DNA of 49,046 nt from JAHBNG01 sp039028975 (GTDB lineage: Bacteria > Chloroflexota > Anaerolineae > Caldilineales > Caldilineaceae): NCBI GenBank assembly GCA_039028975.1, contig JBCCHB010000131.1, forward strand, positions 1 through 49,046, in the 5' to 3' direction. The position numbers were made by a program, and so were the translations under genes. The notes beneath the pieces are model-generated. The model did no database searches, was not told the origin of the DNA, and saw only the letters and a program-made list of their open reading frames with translations. This document shows, piece after piece, positions 1 to 7,960 of the stretch. How positions within the stretch are numbered: the stretch's first letter is position 1; the number at the start of each line of letters is the position of its first letter.

Positions 1-253
1 GTTTGCCACTCCCTCCGCATCGAAATGTGGCATCATCCTCGTTTTCGGGCCACTTGGACATGGTCACGCGACAACTGGCTTGTAAATGAGCCCCTTTGGG
101 ACAATTTGATGAACTCGATTCTCGCTTCCGCCAGATTTTAGTCCCCTTTCGGACACCGTTTTTCCCTCTTTTAGGGGCGGAACGGCTTTTTTATACAACC
201 TTTTTCTCATTCGGTCATGCTCCTATGCTTGACCTCTTTTTTCTATGCCCTAA
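1..253. other. Left edge, no recognisable gene
   Basis: I see no recognisable protein or RNA in this stretch. It ends where the reading frame of the transposase relic opens after an in-frame TAA at 251-253. It may contain decayed upstream transposase sequence, but nothing in the three forward translations supports that. Confidence 0.4.
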
Positions 254-634
254 CAGCCAAACTCAAGTGGTACACCCAATGGCCGACGACAACGGCTTTG
301 GAAATTTTGCCTACAACAATTTGCCAATGAATTTAACCTGACTATTACTGTCACTCATTTCCCTACTGGTGCATCGAAATGGAATCCTGTTGAGCACCGT
401 ATGTTTAGCTTGATTAGCAGCAACTGGGCCGGTGAGCCTTTAGTTGACTATGACCTTATTCTCAACTTTATTCGCTGTACCTCTTCCACTACCGGATTTG
501 TTTGTCATGCTCATCTTGACTCTAATGAATACAAAACTGGCATTAAGATCTCTGACAAGCAGATGCGGCTTCTTTCTTTTCGCTATCACAAACGGCTATC
601 TTTGTGGAACTACACTATATTTCCACAGCCCTGA
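254..634 (+). pseudogene. ISAzo13-family transposase, C-terminal relic
   Basis: The frame open from 254 to the TGA at 632-634 reads as the C-terminal third (about 126 residues) of an ISAzo13-type DDE transposase. Recognisable family signatures are the stretch around 278-340 (NGRRQRLWK, then FANEFNLTI), the SKWNPVEHR motif carrying the catalytic Glu near 374-400, SNWAGEPL near 417-440 and GIKISDKQM near 540-570. The frame has no start codon and is closed upstream by TAA at 251, and the N-terminal two thirds of the usual roughly 400 residues are not recognisable upstream. I therefore call it a dead fragment. It lies beside the integrated element described to its right. The family call rests on motif memory; a profile search would settle it. 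Confidence 0.75.
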
Positions 635-654
635 TTTGAGTTCAAATCGCGAAG

Positions 655-1059
655 TTATTTTTTTACAAGCACTAACCTTACTGTATCTAGTCTAGCGGGT
701 ATGGTCTCGCCGCTTGGCCTAGCTTCTGTAAATAGAGATGTCCATCTCTCATCACCTATGCTGATAATACCTTTTCGGCTCTTCTCGTTCGCTGCTTTCA
801 ACTCATAGAAGATGACACCGCCATGTTTTGAGTGGGCAATCCCTTCAACCCATCCGTCAAGGTCGTTACCCCATATTACAGCCTCAATCATGTTGGCCTC
901 TTTGGCGACCTGTTGGTAGTAACGTCTCTTCGTGGAAGATTCAGCGGTTGGTGTGAAGCGTCCTATGATGCCCTTGATGAATCTCTCAACAGATGAGAGG
1001 ATATCTCGCCCTGTAACCATAATCAAATCGTTCCTCAAATGCTCTCTAAAACTGTACAT
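655..1059 (-). CDS. Hypothetical protein, possible nuclease-like fold
   Basis: This is a 134-residue soluble protein of unrecognised family. The chosen start at 1059 (MYSFREHLRND) has a good ribosome-binding site (AGGAG ending about 6 nt upstream). The longer reading to 1092 begins inside the 46-bp palindrome and encodes a Trp run, so it is unlikely. Near the C-terminal half, GVIFYELKA resembles the strand carrying E-x-K in PD-(D/E)xK nucleases, but I cannot find the rest of that motif convincingly. It is the last minus-strand gene of the integrated element and is separated from the membrane-protein gene upstream by the palindrome. Function unknown. Confidence 0.55.
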   Translation of the reverse strand: MYSFREHLRNDLIMVTGRDILSSVERFIKGIIGRFTPTAESSTKRRYYQQVAKEANMIEAVIWGNDLDGWVEGIAHSKHGGVIFYELKAANEKSRKGIISIGDERWTSLFTEARPSGETIPARLDTVRLVLVKK

Positions 1060-1077
1060 AATTGCTCCTATTGCTTT

Positions 1078-1123
1078 CCACCACCACCACATTTGTACTC
1101 GAGTACAAATGTGGTGGTGGTGG
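1078..1123. repeat. Perfect 46-bp palindrome
   Basis: The two 23-nt arms (1078-1100 and 1101-1123) are exact reverse complements with no spacer; the axis lies in the centre of CTCGAG. Each outer arm is a run of CCA/TGG triplets. It sits in the 74-bp gap between two minus-strand genes of the integrated element. It could act as a transcript-end structure or as a protein-binding or processing site. No U-run follows on either strand, so it is not a canonical intrinsic terminator. Confidence 0.9.
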
Positions 1124-1133
1124 TAAATTGTGC

Positions 1134-2306
1134 TTACTGGCCTGTCATCGCCCAGACAGACCCACTTTCGCTCGAATTACTTCGGTCTACACCCATGCAA
1201 TGGGGCAACTGTGGACCTTGCTGATCGCCTGTCAAACAGTCGGCTGGGATAGCGGGATCGTTGGCCTGATAGACAACGGGTGCCTGTGGCGTCGCTGTCG
1301 GGGCCGTCAGTGACAACGTATTGAGGTAGTTCTCGTGGGCTACTCGTGTCTGTTCTGCAACGGCTGCAACCCATGCATCGTATGCGACGGCTGTAGCGTT
1401 GGCGCTTACCTGGGCATTGTATGCCTGGGTCGTTGCCTGTTGCGATACTTGGGCGTTGTAAGCTTGTACAGCCTGCCGCGTAGCCAGTTCGTTGGCTTCG
1501 TTGCTGAATGAGAAACCATTCAATCGATTCTGCTCAGTCTCCTGGGCGTAGTCGGCAATGTCCTGCTGCTGTTGCGCCCAAACCTGCTCTGCTTCACCCG
1601 TGCGGTCTACACCAACACAATGGGGCAACTGTGGGCCTTGCTGCGCACCTGTCAGACAATCGGGCGCTGGTGTTGCTGTCGCCAGATACGTATTGAAACT
1701 GAAATCCTGAATGGCCTGGGCGTCGCTTTGTGTGGTCGACTGAACAGCATTATTGACGTAATCCATGATCGCCTGACCTGTAGCAACAGCTTGGGCCTGT
1801 ATCTCAGTAATAGCGTTCTGCTGCGGGGCTACCTGTGGAAGAACCTGTTGTGAACCTGCTGGCTGGCTGCTCTGGATGGCCTGCTGTACATAGCTTTGTA
1901 GCTGTTGATTTGCCGCTGGTGCTTGTGGGACAACATAACCCTGTGGTTGTGGCGCAATCTGCTGAGGTAACTGGATTTGTGGAACCTGTATCTGTGGGGC
2001 TGCGCCTGACGGAACTGATAGGGTTTGATCAATCAGTCCGGCTCCGGTTCCCATAAGGCTGATACCACTCTGCACGCCTGGGTTCTGCATAAGCTGGCTC
2101 ATGAACATGCTGCTACCCCAGTTGAGGGCCTTGGGAATGACAACCATGCCAGCGGCAAAGACAATCAGCACTGTGACCATTCCGCTAATGACCTTACCGG
2201 GGCTTTTGTTGCCACTGGCAGCTGCGTAGGTCCACACACGATAGGCGATTAGAAGCCCTACAACGGGAACGCCTAACGTCAGAACGATAGTAAGTAGATT
2301 TTGCAT
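1134..2306 (-). CDS. Gln/Pro-rich membrane-anchored protein with Cys repeat
   Basis: This 390-residue protein has two predicted N-terminal membrane helices (about residues 5-22 and 40-57), then a Gln/Pro-rich linker (about 100-165) and an Ala/Gln-rich, probably helical region. A motif occurs twice, at 216-234 and 356-374: DCLTGxQQGPQLPHCxGVDR, with two Cys 13 apart, so each copy could form a disulfide or bind a metal. A shorter repeat, QAYNAQVS, appears at 281-288 and 294-301. The gene starts 7 bp after the stop of the M23/GH108 gene and is probably cotranscribed with it. An extracellular, envelope or conjugation-related role is inferred only from the neighbours. I do not recognise the family. 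Confidence 0.7.
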   Translation of the reverse strand: MQNLLTIVLTLGVPVVGLLIAYRVWTYAAASGNKSPGKVISGMVTVLIVFAAGMVVIPKALNWGSSMFMSQLMQNPGVQSGISLMGTGAGLIDQTLSVPSGAAPQIQVPQIQLPQQIAPQPQGYVVPQAPAANQQLQSYVQQAIQSSQPAGSQQVLPQVAPQQNAITEIQAQAVATGQAIMDYVNNAVQSTTQSDAQAIQDFSFNTYLATATPAPDCLTGAQQGPQLPHCVGVDRTGEAEQVWAQQQQDIADYAQETEQNRLNGFSFSNEANELATRQAVQAYNAQVSQQATTQAYNAQVSANATAVAYDAWVAAVAEQTRVAHENYLNTLSLTAPTATPQAPVVYQANDPAIPADCLTGDQQGPQLPHCMGVDRSNSSESGSVWAMTGQ

Positions 2307-2313
2307 AGTAGAT

Positions 2314-3570
2314 TTAACCTTTGCCCTCAGTAAGAGAGCGAATACTAGCGAGTCTGTTCAACCAGCCCGCTCCATAAAGTGAAAAACTGTTTAGTGAACG
2401 ATAGAAATTCTCACGGTAATTGTTGTAGCAACGTACGTTGGTTCTGCACTGGCTAAAAGCCTTGGCTGCACGCCCTACCCCTGCATTGACAGCAAAGTCG
2501 AAATGAGTGATTGCAATAGAGCGTGGCATCCGATTTGCACCAGAGCGCACCCAGTAATTTTGATAGTAGATTTGCTCTGCTTCCTGCTCAGAGATGGTGC
2601 AGACGTCTCCAGTTGGCTGGCCTTGTGACCGTCGCCAACTATCAAAGGTGTTTTGGGTGATCCCTCTAAATGTTCGGCTGGGATCATGCACACACTTGCT
2701 ACCTTCCCAGTGTCGCATGGCTGCATAGGCGATTTGCCAAGCATCGGTACTTTGAATCGGTGCTGATTGCGCTATCTGGGCTGTTTCCTGGGCGGCTATG
2801 GGCATTTCGGGAACTAAACGGGGCAACCATACCCCTGATGTGAGAATCACCACTATGAGGGCTAGAAACGAACCGTTTCCAAAGCTGAACCAAAGCAATC
2901 CATCATTTAGGCCGATGACATAAGTAACGATTGCTGCCCATATCAATCCCGCTAGAATCCATAAGCGGATAAAGTCAGCAGATAGGGTTAGCCCCGGTTG
3001 TTGGACAGCAATGTGCTGTTGCTGATGTGGGCCTGTGACTGTTACTGAATTGGCTGGCCTTCCTGTGGCTTCACAGAAATCACACTTATTCATCTGGCCT
3101 ACATTGAAATAGCGGTCAATTCTCTGGCGTCCAGATGTGTGGCGAATCTCGAAGTTAAGATGGGGACCAAATGACGTCTTGCCCGTCCAACCTACCCCAC
3201 CCAGAACCGTTCCCTGCGTTATCTGCTGGCCTCTCTGGACCTGAATAGAACCGAGCATAAGATGAGCGTATACGCTGCTGTAGCCGTCTGCATGGTCCAC
3301 CAGAACCCAACAGCCATAACCACCTGCATTGTTGCATCCTGCGTACTGGACAATGCCGTCAGCCATCGGCCAAACACGTGATCCGTTTGGAACCGTCAGA
3401 TCCCAAGCATTGACGCTACCTCTGCGTAGGTGCATGGCCTCATCGGATGACAGCACATTGCCTGTGACAGGCAGAAGCCAACCGTTCGCACCCTGTAATC
3501 GTTGGGTCTGGGGGGTAACGTCTGGGGTCGTCATCAGGAACACAATCACGGCTATGATTCCATATCGCAT
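2314..3570 (-). CDS. Membrane protein with degenerate M23 and GH108-like lysozyme domains
   Basis: I take the start at 3570 (MRYGIIAVIVFLMTT), which gives a signal or anchor segment at once; the frame is open to 3681, but that extension overlaps the upstream small gene. The 418 residues show an M23/LytM-like fold (about 45-155), two membrane helices (about 204-221 and 227-248), and a C-terminal GH108 lysozyme-like region (from about 276; HWEGSK with Glu289, then GITQNTF) followed by the family's peptidoglycan-binding part (FDFAVNAGVGRAAKAF). In the M23 part, two of the three zinc ligands are replaced: the His four residues before Asp57 is Val53, and the second His of HxH is Asn139. This suggests a non-hydrolytic M23 domain. 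A VirB1-like job in locally opening the wall for transfer is plausible but inferred. Confidence 0.8.
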   Translation of the reverse strand: MRYGIIAVIVFLMTTPDVTPQTQRLQGANGWLLPVTGNVLSSDEAMHLRRGSVNAWDLTVPNGSRVWPMADGIVQYAGCNNAGGYGCWVLVDHADGYSSVYAHLMLGSIQVQRGQQITQGTVLGGVGWTGKTSFGPHLNFEIRHTSGRQRIDRYFNVGQMNKCDFCEATGRPANSVTVTGPHQQQHIAVQQPGLTLSADFIRLWILAGLIWAAIVTYVIGLNDGLLWFSFGNGSFLALIVVILTSGVWLPRLVPEMPIAAQETAQIAQSAPIQSTDAWQIAYAAMRHWEGSKCVHDPSRTFRGITQNTFDSWRRSQGQPTGDVCTISEQEAEQIYYQNYWVRSGANRMPRSIAITHFDFAVNAGVGRAAKAFSQCRTNVRCYNNYRENFYRSLNSFSLYGAGWLNRLASIRSLTEGKG

Positions 3571-3719
3571 GATTGACCGTCCCAGAACAAAATGCACCAA
3601 ATACCGAATGTGTCTAAGGTCATCATGCCAACTGTCACGGGTGAAGATATACCCAGATTGAAAGCTAGAACGAATGTGCAAATCAGGGCCACTAGGGCCA
3701 AAATGTAGCTGAAAGTCAT
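3552..3719 (-). CDS. Small membrane protein (55 aa)
   Basis: This small ORF begins with MTFSYILALVALICTFVLAF, a clear hydrophobic helix, followed by a second hydrophobic stretch near residues 36-46. Its ATG (3719-3717) overlaps the TGA of the upstream gene in the sequence ATGA, and its end overlaps the start of the M23/GH108 gene by 19 bp. Such 4-nt and short overlaps indicate translational coupling and support its being real. The family is unrecognised; small two-helix proteins are common in transfer operons, which is inference. Confidence 0.6.
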   Translation of the reverse strand: MTFSYILALVALICTFVLAFNLGISSPVTVGMMTLDTFGIWCILFWDGQSCDMES

Positions 3720-4045
3720 CCGCTCACCTCTTCGCCGAGATAGCGCAGCAGATGATAGTAGGCACTCAATGCGCCCAACTTGAATTTGTTGCTTGTTGCA
3801 TCCGGTGTGGGCTTGTTATTGAGGTTTTCTATCGTGGTTCGGATTTCTTCAATCAGGGCTTGGCGGTCAAAAGGGATGATCTCGCCATCTGGTTTGAGAT
3901 GATAACCACAACCTTTCAGGAACACGACCTCAAGGCCGCTAACGCCTTCGATGGTCAATTGCTGGTCGTATTCGACGGCCTTTTTGGCCACTTCAGATAT
4001 GATGCTTACTTCGTGGATTTTCACAAACGGTTCCTTTCGTGTCAT
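3716..4045 (-). CDS. Hypothetical protein in integrated element
   Basis: This is a predicted soluble protein of about 109 residues with no membrane helix and no motif I recognise. The start could be GTG at 4054 or ATG at 4045; I chose the ATG. It has a short hydrophobic-core strand region (residues about 30-55) containing a single Cys, and a helical C-terminus. Its stop overlaps the next gene (ATGA), so it is cotranscribed with the small membrane protein and the wall-active protein. The 130-bp gap upstream probably holds the promoter of this operon, but I cannot identify boxes with confidence. Confidence 0.55.
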   Translation of the reverse strand: MTRKEPFVKIHEVSIISEVAKKAVEYDQQLTIEGVSGLEVVFLKGCGYHLKPDGEIIPFDRQALIEEIRTTIENLNNKPTPDATSNKFKLGALSAYYHLLRYLGEEVSG

Positions 4046-4180
4046 TGTTGACACAGTAGGACCGTGAAGATGGAAGGGGATAGAGAGTAAGGTATACTTT
4101 CTATGCCCAACCGTGCTGCTTCACGGTAGGGTTAACGTCTGGGGTTGGTGGTGTCTTCACCTTCCCTGGGCAGTCATAAA

Positions 4181-4366
4181 TTAAGTTGGTTGAGTCTCTC
4201 GCCGTTCCGGTGGTCCTTCGTTCAGTAGCCGGTCTACACTATCTTTGTCCACTTCCCATCGGCGGGTGTATGGATGTTGTTCAGCTTCTACCCAGCCACG
4301 TTTGATCCACCTACGAACGGTCATTGGATTGACCTCTGCGTATTCTGCAATCTTGCTGACTGTCAT
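4181..4366 (-). CDS. Excisionase-like HTH DNA-binding protein
   Basis: This 61-residue protein is essentially one MerR/HTH_17-type helix-turn-helix: SKIAEYAEVNPMTVRRWIKR, followed by a wing-like stretch containing TRRWEVDKDSVDRLL. This is the usual form of excisionases and small regulators in integrated elements. The ATG at 4366 is preceded by a strong GGAGG 5 nt upstream. It lies 22 bp downstream of the integrase on the same strand, the typical int-xis pairing, so a role as recombination directionality factor or element regulator is likely. Confidence 0.8.
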   Translation of the reverse strand: MTVSKIAEYAEVNPMTVRRWIKRGWVEAEQHPYTRRWEVDKDSVDRLLNEGPPERRETQPT

Positions 4367-4388
4367 TGAGTCCTCCGATTCATAATTA

Positions 4389-5312
4389 TTACAATTTCCA
4401 GTTATCGGCTGGCGATGCCTTGCGTTGTGCTTTTTCTATGTCCACTTCTGCAAGCTGCACGTAAACCGTAACCATTTCTAATGTCTCATGTCCAAGTAAT
4501 TCTTTTAGCTCAATCGGGTTACCTCCATTTCTTAAGAACTCGATAGCAAACGTATGTCTCAGTCGATGTGGGTGAACGTTGGGTACACCTGCGTGTTTTG
4601 CTACCCTATTCAACATGTGTCTAACGTTGTTCCTGTCCAGAATGCTGCCACTTTTTGCCGCAAACAGTGGGGCTGCTGGTGTTGCATCAGATCTGTTAGA
4701 CAGGTATCGCCATAACGCTTTTCTGCCCCTTGTGCCAAGGGGTAAAGGTCGTTCCTTGTCACCTTTACCGTGGTTGATGAACAGTCGACCGCGCTTGGGG
4801 TGATAATCCTTTACCTGCAAGTCGCATAGTTCTGTAACACGTATCCCACAGTCGACCATAACCAAGATGATCGCTTTGTCTCTCATGGCAGTCGGACGTT
4901 TGGCCTTAACCTTTTTCCCTGTCCGTGTTGTCCATTGACGGGTGGACGTTGTTGACTGGACTAGTGATTTAACCTCACCCATAGTCAGCGGTTCTATTGT
5001 GCGTTTGGTGAATTTTGGCTTGTCTACTTTGCCTCTGATAACATGTTCGATACCAAGTTCTTTCTCTGCCCAAGACCAAAATGCTGACATGACGTGCCAA
5101 GCATCGTAGATGGTTCGTTTAGATAGGCTAGTCTCGGTCCTAAGATGTCTGATGAACCGCTTGATGTCTTGGCTATCTATTTCATCGAGTTCAACATCAC
5201 CAAGGAATGCAATCAGCCGATTGTGGATGTATCGATAGCGCAAAACTGTGTTTGGAGATAACTCAAACTCTTTATCTAGCCAGTACCCTTCAAGGGCTTT
5301 TGATAGACGCAT
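4389..5312 (-). CDS. Tyrosine recombinase (site-specific integrase)
   Basis: The 307-residue protein has an N-terminal SAM-like core-binding domain (about 1-90) and a C-terminal catalytic domain. All six catalytic positions are visible: Arg158 (CGIRVTEL), Lys183 (GKGDKER), His249 and Arg252 (HRLRHTF), His275 (LLGHETL) and Tyr284. Length and layout match intact XerC/D-like phage or ICE integrases. It is transcribed away from the adjacent tRNA-Pro, whose 3' end faces it, so it most likely integrated the element into that tRNA gene. The ATG at 5312 has no strong ribosome-binding site. The other end of the element is outside the window. Confidence 0.93.
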   Translation of the reverse strand: MRLSKALEGYWLDKEFELSPNTVLRYRYIHNRLIAFLGDVELDEIDSQDIKRFIRHLRTETSLSKRTIYDAWHVMSAFWSWAEKELGIEHVIRGKVDKPKFTKRTIEPLTMGEVKSLVQSTTSTRQWTTRTGKKVKAKRPTAMRDKAIILVMVDCGIRVTELCDLQVKDYHPKRGRLFINHGKGDKERPLPLGTRGRKALWRYLSNRSDATPAAPLFAAKSGSILDRNNVRHMLNRVAKHAGVPNVHPHRLRHTFAIEFLRNGGNPIELKELLGHETLEMVTVYVQLAEVDIEKAQRKASPADNWKL

Positions 5313-5358
5313 AGTGATGATGTTTACAATGGGGTTGGGGAGGAGAAAGAGGGAATAA

Positions 5359-5406
5359 AAAATGCCCTACTGTCAATCCATTTAGGACTTAACAATAAGG
5401 CATTTT
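5359..5406. terminator. Possible terminator downstream of tRNA-Pro
   Basis: Arms 5359-5366 and 5399-5406 (AAAATGCC/GGCATTTT) form an 8-bp stem with a 32-nt loop. Read on the minus strand a T-run follows the right arm, so it could end the tRNA-Pro transcript before the integrase. The long loop makes this weak. It could instead be part of the attachment-site region. Confidence 0.35.
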
Positions 5407-5453
5407 ACTCGAGTGTGAGGCGTATCTTTACCAGATACATGATACGAGAAAAA

Positions 5454-5528
<75 letters not shown>

Positions 5529-5644
5529 ATTACTGGACAAGTATACTCCACGGGACCATTCTTCGTCAAATATACTGTCTTCAGGCAGTTGCTGAGTGCA
5601 TCTTCGTTTGACAGGTATTATATTTCAACAAAGAGCCGATTTGG

Positions 5645-6316
5645 CTACGCGGGACCATATTCACCAAACATGGGCTTGACGCCTTCTATACACATTTTTT
5701 CCGATAGGCTGGCCATATACTCAGCTGGGTAAGGCATGTCATTGAGCACCCACCACGAGAGTAGTGCATACATGGAGCCAGCATAATGGCGGGCAATTAG
5801 CTCTACCGGAATGGGCAATTCAGCATCAGGCGGTAGGCTGGCTCTAAGCAATTTTTCCGATATCTCGGCAATATAATCCAAGATGCGGTTGATAATGTAA
5901 CCCATGCCTTGTTCTCCCAGAATCACTTTATATAGCTCCGCATGGTCAGCCACATGCTGGAAGGTCATCAGGTCAGATTTTGACGAACCCCAAACGGGGA
6001 ACTCAGTTGATATCGCCTCGAAGCTGCTGACTAGCTCCTCAAATTTCGCCTCCAAAGCCTCCAACAGTAACTCATCTTTGCTCGCATAGTGAAGGTAAAA
6101 GGTTGCGCGATTGACGTCCGCCCGCTTGGTAATGTCATTGATGGTAATGCCATCATACTTCTGCTCTACCACCAACGCTAGCATGGCTTCCCCTAGCATT
6201 CGCTTGGTGCGCTTGACCCGCCGATCCACTTTGGGTTTGGTTTTTCCTTGAATGTCTTCTTCTGGTCTGATTTTTTCTATTTTGACCTTTTCTGATTCTA
6301 TTTTGTCTGTTTTCAT
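5645..6316 (-). CDS. TetR/AcrR-family transcriptional regulator
   Basis: This 223-residue repressor has a Lys/Glu-rich N-terminal tail (about 30 residues), then the TetR HTH: YDGITINDITKRADVNRATF, followed by YLHYASKDELL, which is textbook for the family. The C-terminal helical ligand domain resembles the TetR_C group found with oxidative enzymes. It is divergent from the cytochrome P450 gene. Its own promoter contains a dyad in the spacer, so it probably represses itself and the P450 in response to a P450 substrate. The ligand is unknown. Confidence 0.9.
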   Translation of the reverse strand: MKTDKIESEKVKIEKIRPEEDIQGKTKPKVDRRVKRTKRMLGEAMLALVVEQKYDGITINDITKRADVNRATFYLHYASKDELLLEALEAKFEELVSSFEAISTEFPVWGSSKSDLMTFQHVADHAELYKVILGEQGMGYIINRILDYIAEISEKLLRASLPPDAELPIPVELIARHYAGSMYALLSWWVLNDMPYPAEYMASLSEKMCIEGVKPMFGEYGPA

Positions 6317-6325
6317 AATAATTGT

Positions 6326-6354
6326 ATTTTAAACGACATTCGTCTATTAGTCAA
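6326..6354 (-). promoter_or_regulatory. tetR promoter with operator in spacer
   Basis: On the minus strand TTGACT (6354-6349), a 17-nt spacer and TAAAAT (6331-6326) form a good sigma-70 promoter. The spacer contains the dyad ACGA-CAT-TCGT (6333-6343 region), related to the dyad at 6423-6441, so repressor binding here would block the promoter. Confidence 0.7.
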
Positions 6355-6375
6355 CTTAACGACCAATATTGCCTA

Positions 6376-6404
6376 TTGACAAGCAGTCAAAACAGGTGTA
6401 TATT
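6376..6404 (+). promoter_or_regulatory. P450 promoter
   Basis: TTGACA (6376-6381), a 17-nt spacer and TATATT (6399-6404) form a near-consensus sigma-70 promoter reading into the P450 gene 50 bp downstream. Confidence 0.75.
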
Positions 6405-6422
6405 GGCAACAAATTGATTTTT

Positions 6423-6441
6423 AAACGACGATATGTTGTCT
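6423..6441. promoter_or_regulatory. Putative TetR operator upstream of P450
   Basis: AAACGACGATATGTTGTCT is an imperfect dyad sharing TTAAACGAC at its left side with the site at 6329-6345. It lies just downstream of the P450 -10 box, where a bound repressor would block initiation or early elongation. Confidence 0.55.
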
Positions 6442-6454
6442 AAAGGAGCGCTTG

Positions 6455-7942
6455 ATGACTAAAACAATCTCTACCCAAAATGGTCTACCGATTCTCGGCA
6501 GTGTTCTTGACTTTGCCAATGGGGGACCTAATTTTCTTGTCAACATGGTTGCCCAACACGGCGAAATAGCGAATTTTCGTGTTTTTCACCACTCAATATA
6601 CTTGGTCTCTAGCCCAGAGCTGATCCGTGAAATATTGGTAACCAAGAGCAAGCAATTCCCCAAATCGGATCGAGATGTAGCTATCTTTCTTCCGCTATTA
6701 GGTCAGGGCTTGGTTTCAACCAATGGGACACAACATAAACGTCAGCGCAAGCTGACCCAACCAGCCTTTCATGCCCGGCGTATTGGCAACTATGCCGAGA
6801 CCATGGTTCACTACACTCAACGCCTTACTGCAGACTGGAAAAACGGTCAATCCATTGAAATGAGTGAAGAGATGATGGCCCTCACCATGTTCATCGTCTG
6901 CAAGACCCTCTTTGATGCCGATTGGGAGACCATGGAAGATGTAGCCGCCCAAGCTGGAGAGGCGGTAGCCGTACTGCAAGATGTGGCCGATGCCAGCTTT
7001 ACGTTGCCATTTCAATTGCCTCAGTGGATCCCGACTCGTAACAATCGTCGTACGAAGGCCGCTCGGGCTGTGCTAGATGGGACCATAGACCAGATAATGC
7101 GCGATCGACGCGCAGCAAGCCACGATGGCAAAATTGAGGACACTGGCGATCTGCTCTCCATGCTACTCATGGCTGAGTATGATGACAACTCAATGATGGA
7201 TGATGATGAAATTCGGGATCAACTCGTCACGCTCTTTTCTGCCGGCCACGAAACCACTTCCAACGCACTCACCTGGACGTGGTATCTGCTCTCCCAAAAC
7301 CCCGAAGTCGAAGCCAAAATGCACCATGAAATTGATACCGTTTTAGAAGGTAGATTGCCAACGCTTGCCGATCTGCCTCAATTGTCCTATACTGAAATGG
7401 TGCTCAAAGAGTCTATGCGTGTTTATCCCCCTGTTTGGACCATTAATGCTCGTCAAGCTAGTGAGGATACCGCAGTTGGTGAGTATCTGTTGCCCAAAGG
7501 CGCCCAGGTCATGATTTCCCCTTTCGTTATGCACCGCCTTCGGGATTATTTCCCTGAGCCAGAGCGCTTTGATCCAGAACGATTCCGGCCTGAAAATGAG
7601 GAGAAGTTGCCTAAGTACGCCTATATGCCTTTTGGCGGTGGTCCTCGGGTCTGTATTGGAAATACGTTTGCCATGATGGAAGCCCACCTGATTCTAGCCA
7701 CTATGGCCCAAAGGTTTCGATTTGAACTGGATCCAGATCAAGAGATTGAACTCAATACACAGATTACCATGTCCTCTACCCATGGTATGAGGATGAAGGT
7801 GTTTGAGCGTACGCCGACTGTACATCTGGGACAGAATCAAGCATATAACAACAATGATTTGCCTGGATCATCAACATCTGAATCAGCATCAATTGAACCT
7901 TCAAGAGATGTTAATCATGAACAAGAGTTGGTGATAGCTTAA
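6455..7942 (+). CDS. Cytochrome P450
   Basis: The 495-residue haem-thiolate monooxygenase has the I-helix oxygen-activation motif AGHETT (263-268), the K-helix ExxR (Glu319-Arg322), the PERF region near 368-378, and the haem loop FGGGPRVCIG with ligand Cys400. It has no fused reductase and no membrane anchor, so it needs separate redox partners, none of which are in the window. The sequence pattern is closest to the bacterial P450s that resemble CYP4/CYP102 haem domains. The ATG at 6455 follows AAAGGAG by 6 nt and is preferred over the TTG at 6452. The C-terminal 40 residues are polar and low complexity. Divergent from and probably controlled by the TetR regulator. Confidence 0.93.
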   Translation: MTKTISTQNGLPILGSVLDFANGGPNFLVNMVAQHGEIANFRVFHHSIYLVSSPELIREILVTKSKQFPKSDRDVAIFLPLLGQGLVSTNGTQHKRQRKLTQPAFHARRIGNYAETMVHYTQRLTADWKNGQSIEMSEEMMALTMFIVCKTLFDADWETMEDVAAQAGEAVAVLQDVADASFTLPFQLPQWIPTRNNRRTKAARAVLDGTIDQIMRDRRAASHDGKIEDTGDLLSMLLMAEYDDNSMMDDDEIRDQLVTLFSAGHETTSNALTWTWYLLSQNPEVEAKMHHEIDTVLEGRLPTLADLPQLSYTEMVLKESMRVYPPVWTINARQASEDTAVGEYLLPKGAQVMISPFVMHRLRDYFPEPERFDPERFRPENEEKLPKYAYMPFGGGPRVCIGNTFAMMEAHLILATMAQRFRFELDPDQEIELNTQITMSSTHGMRMKVFERTPTVHLGQNQAYNNNDLPGSSTSESASIEPSRDVNHEQELVIA

Positions 7943-7960
7943 AATCTTAAATCTTTAATT

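Noticed and set aside
96..341. An 81-codon forward ORF at the left edge.
   Set aside because: It overlaps the recognisable transposase frame (254-634) in another phase, and its translation shows no family resemblance.
2101..2306. VirB2/pilin identity for the N-terminal two-helix part of the Gln-rich protein.
   Set aside because: Two short helices at the N-terminus are generic, and the protein is far longer than a pilin with a large non-pilin C-terminal region.
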